Shown here: positions 56,938 through 62,223 of the stretch, piece after piece
Layout: each line of letters starts with the position of its first letter
Numbering within the stretch: the first letter of the stretch is position 1
Assembly: GCA_010015675.1 (NCBI GenBank)
Contig: ML977016.1
Location: forward strand, 101,070 to 163,292
Length of the DNA stretch: 62,223 nt
Direction of reading: 5' to 3'
DNA from: Byssothecium circinans
Taxonomy: Eukaryota; Ascomycota; Dothideomycetes; Pleosporales; Massarinaceae
Program-made: the position numbers and the translations under genes
Notes under the pieces: generated by a model
The model's database searches: none
Seen by the model: the letters and a program-made list of their open reading frames with translations, nothing else
Told to the model about the DNA's origin: nothing

Positions 56938-58467
56938 GGAAGATACCAACAGAATCAGGATGATGAGACGGCAGTGGGTCATGGGATGTGGATGGTGTCC
57001 TCATAATTCTGAAATGCCCTAGGTTTTGGTGGAGCATGCGATACAATACCCCTTCACGATGGAACGATAAAGGAGAAACGCTTTCAGGATTGCAGTGGGA
57101 CACAAGTACCTATAGTGATTTGAATTAATCCTTGTACGATAACGAATCTATTATATCTTTTCAGCCTCAACCGAAAGCCTGTCTTCTTCCGACGAGCTGA
57201 CCGCAAACGGCAAGGGCGCACCGCCACTACACTAACCTCATTTGGTTCAGCCACGCTTATAAAGCAGAACCCCTGTCCTCACCACCAGACTTCTCCGCGT
57301 CCCGTCTTTCCTCCATAACGACGTCTCATTGCGAGCAGATTCTACACTGGAAGAAGTACGCGTTATCTTGATAGCTCCAGTGGGTTCGATTGATCATGTT
57401 GCCTTGTTCTCCATGCCGACATCGCGCTTCAATAATTGCTTCCAACGACCCGAGACGAAATATATGATGCCTTGCATCACCATTTTCCCCAATTGAATCT
57501 CCATACCTATCCATAGCAACCAACTCCATCGCAATCTACGTGTAAAACGTGAGAATGCTATTTCAAATCATCCAAACCACACCAAGGTGCGGGTACACCA
57601 CGTCCCTCAGCCCAACACAGCCTCGCGTTCACTCCACCGAGTTTCCGCCAACAGCCCCGGACCCAACCCGCCGAGCTGAACCACCATTACTCATATCTAA
57701 CGGGCGTTCCGTGCACCCAGCCTCGGTCATCTCTATTCTCAATGAAAGCTCAATAATCACTACAGAGTTGTCGAGATGAGCTTTTCCCAGGCCGGCACCT
57801 TGACCATTTTGTGGGTAATCTTCTCTTTTAGGGCAACGGTTCTCTGTCGCCTTCCTAACCCATTGGATGATGTTTATGGAGCTGGAGGTTAGCATGGTTC
57901 CTCCACTTCTCCGCTGAAGGTGCCGTGGCCTCTGCGTCTACTCGAGAAGATGTGTGGAGACGTTTTGGTTGGTGAATGCTCTGGTCTATCTTTCTGCCTT
58001 TTCGAAAGCCTTCAATTCGGAAACGGGCTTTCCGCCAGCCTTTGGGAGGGAGATGTGGACCCTGAACCAATCGCATGCGATTCTCAGAGAGTTTTTCTCC
58101 ACCCAATGTCCAGAACCGTCGATGATGTTCTCTCCGGAACCCTCTTTTTCCTTTGGAACAGAGAACCGAGGAAGATATGGTCTTATCCAGAGCATTGGAA
58201 ATGCGAGCTGAAGCTTGCTTGATGCTGGGCTCAAGTGTTGTTCGACCTCGGGTCGGCAATGCTTTGCTGTGATGGAGTGAGAAGGCATCAATGTTGGACA
58301 AGATATCTTGGGGATTTAAAAAGAAGGGATCTTGACTCTCGGAAATGCTCGATACCGACGGCTTTGCAGCGAACTTTCTACCTGAGGGTCTATCGACTTC
58401 TCTTACCAGCACTTCAAGATCATCTCCGACTCTCCTCCCGCTAGTTATTCCATTCCGTCATGAGACT
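56938..58467. other. Intergenic, no supported gene
   Basis: About 1.5 kb. The largest frame (57855-58412, minus, 185 codons) begins with GTG and is mirrored by equally long frames on the other strand, so it was not accepted. Confidence 0.4.
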
Positions 58468-59036
58468 ATGTCGACTGTGGGAGACTACCTCTTCTGGAAA
58501 CTGTCCATCATCGGTATGCAGTGTGTGATCAGTCACGCTACCAGTACTATCTCTCTCCTCCTCTTAATTTTAGGACGTCCTGATTTATACCCACAGATTC
58601 CATTTTCAACGGGCTCCGTTCCACGTAATCACTTGACCTACATCAATTTGACACGAACATACGTAACCCCTTCCACCACTGAGGTTGGCTGTTTTGCCAC
58701 CACTCCCGCCGCCGGCGACCTCGCCGTATGCTTTGAAGAAGGGAGTTAAGACTTTGCTTGGAGGTCAGTCGTTTTCATCAGTGAGCTGAACTCTGCGCAG
58801 TTTTCCAGGTACGTTTTCTCCCTGCGCCTTAGCTTCCAACTCTCTCTCTCTCTCTCTAACATAATGCCGATACTATCTCCAGCGTAGCCGACATAACATC
58901 TAATCTCCCGTTCGCCGCCGCAACCGTTATCAACAGCCCCACGACAGCGGCCTCGCAGATCGATCGCGTGCTAAACACCATGCTGTATGAAAGCAAGCCC
59001 GTGTACATTGGCCTGCCGCTCGCGGTCGCGGGATAG
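58468..59036 (+). pseudogene. Fragment of a pyruvate-decarboxylase-like (TPP enzyme) gene
   Basis: Two pieces look like a thiamine-diphosphate decarboxylase. ATG 58468 opens 'MSTVGDYLFWKLSIIG', matching the start of fungal pyruvate or indolepyruvate decarboxylases, ending at a GTATGC donor (58514). Further on, with a junction at 58808/58883, 'ADITSNLPFAAATVINSP' and 'AASQIDRVLNTMLYESKPVY' followed by IGLP matches the segment before the central domain. The sequence between (58574-58749) does not resemble the family, the conserved substrate-binding FGVPGD block is missing, a stop follows at 59034-59036, and no TPP-binding C-terminal half exists. I read it as a truncated, rearranged remnant. The first piece is short, so the assignment rests mainly on the second. 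Confidence 0.5.
58841..58857. repeat. (TC)n microsatellite
   Basis: Uninterrupted TC units inside the presumed intron of the decarboxylase fragment, where they form part of the pyrimidine tract. Confidence 0.85.
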
Positions 59037-59997
59037 CTTATGCCGGTTGTGAATTCGCAGCCTCCGAGCTCGAGCTCGGGTGGGTCGTATTATTCTGTGA
59101 GTGGAGGTGGAAATGGATATGAAGGGGCTGCTGAGGCTGGTATGTAGATGCGATGAGTTGGAAGATAAAGTAGGTTTTGCTTTAACTGATGTCGCATGGT
59201 ATTATCTACAAGTATGAACGTATGGCGTCCGATGTAGATGGAGATTCGCGCTCAGAGGGGCTTTGAGGCGTACTTTGGACTCAATGGACGATATCTTAAG
59301 TTGAGGAGCCTTTAGTCGTATAGTTGCAGCATGAAACATGACGACCTAGCGAATAGAGCAGCGCAAATCGAAGTATAGACTAAGGAATACCAACAGAGTA
59401 TTACCTGCCCTCATCAACGTCTTACAAAGCTGTAGAGCATCGCCTCCCTCGAACACCCCCCTTTAAATGTTGCTATATCTATAGGCCATCGCGTTCTTGG
59501 CAATGGCAGCGCCTGTGCATCCGTTACTAAATGAATCTCTACACAATGGTTAAACTAAGACGTACCATAACATGCATATTTAGGTCAGAAATATACTTTG
59601 ATCTTGTCGTGTCAGAGATGACAGTGTACTCCGCTGTGGGACAAATTCGAGGTACTGGGAGCGTAGAAAAAGCGAGGCAGGGCTCCTTTTTGTAGATGGC
59701 GAAGAACCCTGGATCGTAGAACAGCTACATTATGAACGCCTGGAAGCCATTGTGCCACTAACGAATCAGATGCCCGATATAGTTGGCTGAGAAGGGCGTG
59801 ACGGAGGACCATTTGAAGAACTAGCACATCACAACGCCTCGGGAGGGCTTGTGTATTGAGCCTTTGTATAATACATGTACAGGAGCCTCAATAAACGCCC
59901 CTTCCGAGGTTCTTCAACACCCACTCAAGACTCCTACAAGCCTTTTCGCACATATCTGTGCCAATCTAGACACAATACTCAAGATAGAAAGAAGCCA
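59037..59997. other. Intergenic, no gene seen
   Basis: About 960 bases between the decarboxylase remnant and the 3' end of the acetyltransferase gene. No frame with protein character. Confidence 0.5.
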
Positions 59998-60798
59998 CTA
60001 TTCAATATTGAAAAGTACCTGCTTCCGCATCGTAAGCATATCAAAGCTAGTATGGCATCCCCAAATCCACGAACACGTCTTCCTCCTCACCTCACTATAC
60101 CCTCTCCTGCGCCAATACTCCCCATTAAGATCCTCCGCAACGAGTAACCAAAGATTCAGTATACCCCTGTCCACATCAAGCGCCGCATTCTCCTGCGCAT
60201 ATCTGCTAATTCCCTTCGTAACCACTCTCTCCTTGTCAATAAGATACTTCTCAATATCTGCAAGCAGTTTAATAGCAATCCCCTTCCCAAGATACATCTC
60301 ATCTTCATCGACAGCAACTGCCTTGACCTCCCACCCCGTCTCCGTCCCCGCACCTTCTTTCTCCCATCCGCCGCTCCATGGAATGACGGCGGAGCAGGCG
60401 ACAAGCTTTCCTTTCGTCGCACCATCGCCGTCATGGGATGGCGCATGCACTAAAAGCGCGTCGTCTAACTCGTCATTGCGTACTTCATCTAGGATAATGG
60501 CCATGACCCCGGAGTCGCCGACTAAGTCGAGGAGATGCTGCGTGGTTGGGAAACGGTGGCTTGGGACGTTCCATTTCTGGGGATCTTTTGCGTGGGAGCG
60601 TGTGAAAGCAGAGTTTTCGAGGATGGCAAGTTGGTTGGCGAGTTTGGGGTTGGCTTTTAGGTCGGCTAGGTGGAGGAAGAGTGTGGGTGTGAGGCTGGGT
60701 GGAAACATGGTGGTGGGGCGTTTTACAAGGCAAAGGATGGTCTTGCCGGTGAGGTTATGTGCAAACTTTGCTCTCGTCGTGGTTAAAAAAGCGCTCAT
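59998..60798 (-). CDS. GNAT-type N-acetyltransferase-like protein
   Basis: Single-exon gene of 266 aa with ATG at 60798. The acetyl-CoA-binding region of the GNAT fold is visible: 'WEVKAVAVDEDEMYLGKGIA' followed by 'IKLLADIEKYL' (the V..VA V.....GKG.A..L pattern, strand and pyrophosphate loop). The C-terminal substrate-side motif is 'LWLLVAEDLNGEYWRRRGYS'. The first half is family-specific and contains 'WNVPSHRFPTTQHLLDL' and 'VMAIILDEVRNDELDDALLV'. It should transfer an acetyl group from acetyl-CoA to an amine; the substrate is unknown. No signal peptide or membrane span is present. A frame of 319 codons on the opposite strand (59849-60808) is the mirror image of this gene and was rejected. 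Confidence 0.8.
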   Translation of the reverse strand: MSAFLTTTRAKFAHNLTGKTILCLVKRPTTMFPPSLTPTLFLHLADLKANPKLANQLAILENSAFTRSHAKDPQKWNVPSHRFPTTQHLLDLVGDSGVMAIILDEVRNDELDDALLVHAPSHDGDGATKGKLVACSAVIPWSGGWEKEGAGTETGWEVKAVAVDEDEMYLGKGIAIKLLADIEKYLIDKERVVTKGISRYAQENAALDVDRGILNLWLLVAEDLNGEYWRRRGYSEVRRKTCSWIWGCHTSFDMLTMRKQVLFNIE

Positions 60799-62223
60799 CT
60801 CACATTAGAATTGCCATTTACTGCATGTGTTACGCGTAGGGCGTATGACTCACGCTTCGCTTTCCTTTTCTGCCTTAGCGGCCCCGGGGGCATTGGAATC
60901 AGGTGACCGTTTTGAGCAATTTCATTTCAAGGTTTTCAAATCCACCAGCTTCCAGACAACATATAAAGAGTATTAACGTACCAACATGTTTGACTTCAAG
61001 GGTGAGGGTTCTCAACTGCGGGGATACGGATCGTGGTATAGAAGATAGACCGTTGCTTGCTCCTTAGAAACCCCTCCAATCTCACCGCGAGAACCCCTAA
61101 GCTTTGCGTCACCGACGATGTGATGGGTATTCTTTAGCACACATGCAGTATCCAAAATCCGGTGGTAGGATCGTTTTCCAACCAAACTTTATCTATCTCG
61201 CCGTGTTCGTCTATCGAGAGTTGCGTCCAATCACGCAACGCATCGCCCGTGCTGATGTCATGTTCGCGTGGACAAAGTCCCGGAGATAGATAAACTCTTG
61301 GTTAATGGCGGTAAATGCTTTCATTCGATAGCAGAAGCCCATCGTTAAAAACATCTCTCTCCATCGCGAAGTGGACGTTGCAGGATCAATAAATGCGATT
61401 CCCCAAATCTCCTCATTATCTGATCCGCTTATGCAGCATGCAACCCCGCCGAAATCCATACACGTACTTTTACGGATTCACTTTTCACCCCTACTAAGGA
61501 CATTCACACCACTCGAGTACCGGCAGATGCGCCTCCCACTCCCAGATCTGGGTCCAAGGTACCGCGGTCGAAGCTTCGAATCCAAAATTAACTTTCGTAG
61601 GAACCATTAGCGCAGCACCGTTGCTCCAAATAGTGTCCGATGACCAACGCATGTCGGCATTTCAGATCTTCTTTTCTCAACCCAGGCTAGCCCAAGCTAC
61701 AGGCCCACCTCATAAGCATCGGGCTCTACTAGTTCATGCCTCATCCCTTCGTCGCATCCCGTTTCAAACCTCTCACTGACAAGATTAGCCACGCCTCTAC
61801 ACGTGGACAATCGCCGCTAGTCGAAGGTTGAGCGATTGCGCATGCAAGTAGTACAGGGTTGCTGGGAGAGTGGGTGCAAGATTAGCTCAGTTGCAGAAAC
61901 AAGCGCAACGATAAGGTTCCGCGCATGGATTTTAGGGTACAAAAAACCCTGTAGCGGCTATCTAGGTAATGCAGGTGCAATGGAAAGTATTCGAACATGG
62001 TATCATACACCAACGCTATATTAGAACGTAAATGATGAAGAAAAAAGAGAAGATGAAGAGTTGAAGGATATCTGGGCGTCTTCAACGTCACTAGGACCTC
62101 GATTGCCCTAAAATAGGGGAATAACACCCTAATTTATAACGTAAAGCACCATCGAACCGCGCACACCATCGAAGCGCGCAGAAATGCTTGGCAAGGAACA
62201 TCAAATAGTATTATCTTAATAAC
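60799..62223. other. Intergenic to the window edge, no gene seen
   Basis: About 1.4 kb. Short frames at 61104-61289, 61211-61459 and 61836-62127 lie on opposite strands over one another and show no domain. Confidence 0.4.

Noticed and set aside
57855..58412. 185-codon minus-strand frame
   Set aside because: The start is GTG, equally long frames exist on the other strand, and no domain is seen.
59849..60808. 319-codon frame on the plus strand
   Set aside because: It is the mirror of the GNAT gene; motifs and a proper ATG are on the minus strand.

Overview
The window is nuclear DNA of a filamentous ascomycete (Pezizomycotina). The evidence is the many short GT-AG introns (about 45-145 bases) with CTAAC/CTGAT-type branch sites, and gene families largely restricted to this group: a HET-domain incompatibility protein, a PTH11/rhodopsin-type receptor-like protein, a Ppo-type fatty-acid dioxygenase/P450 fusion, 2EXR-like proteins and pogo/Fot transposons. 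The species cannot be named from the sequence alone. Genes are spaced widely, with several gene-poor tracts of 1-3 kb, and transposon remains occupy the middle of the window.

Layout. 0-18 kb: a partial C-terminal tail at the edge, a P1-family aminopeptidase, a full-length ABCB multidrug transporter (6 exons, 1287 aa), a tRNA-like sequence, a HET protein, an MFS transporter, a Pro-rich membrane-anchored protein and a secreted M28 glutamate-carboxypeptidase-like protein. 18-24 kb: a small Cys-rich protein, an AT-rich tract without genes, and a PTH11-like receptor. 24.4-26.2 kb: a pogo/Fot-type DNA transposon with perfect 53-base inverted repeats and an internal assembly gap. 28-36.4 kb: a Dal5-type MFS transporter, a decayed isocyanide synthase-dioxygenase fusion gene, an intact Lys/Arg-rich 2EXR-like gene, and a truncated, stop-riddled hAT transposon whose broken end lies directly against that gene's start codon. 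37.9-45 kb: a DUF2235 hydrolase-like gene and a Ppo oxylipin synthase, divergently arranged. 48-61 kb: a Ser/Thr-rich surface membrane protein, a second 2EXR-like protein, a zinc-less MDR oxidoreductase, an unusual GH16 protein, a small membrane protein, a fragment of a pyruvate-decarboxylase-like gene and a GNAT acetyltransferase.

How it fits together. No single intact biosynthetic cluster is visible. The most informative region is 28-36.4 kb. There a xanthocillin-type isocyanide synthase fused to a TauD-type oxygenase has been destroyed by one frameshift and at least six in-frame stops, yet an intron and the catalytic motifs remain readable. The adjacent hAT relic carries the same kind of TAG/TGA damage, while the gene between them is open. 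This fits repeat-induced point mutation (RIP) or a similar C-to-T decay of duplicated DNA, which I infer and did not measure. Gene models were spliced by hand from donor and acceptor sites, reading phase and family motifs. Starts were moved to ATG wherever the longest open frame began with GTG or TTG.
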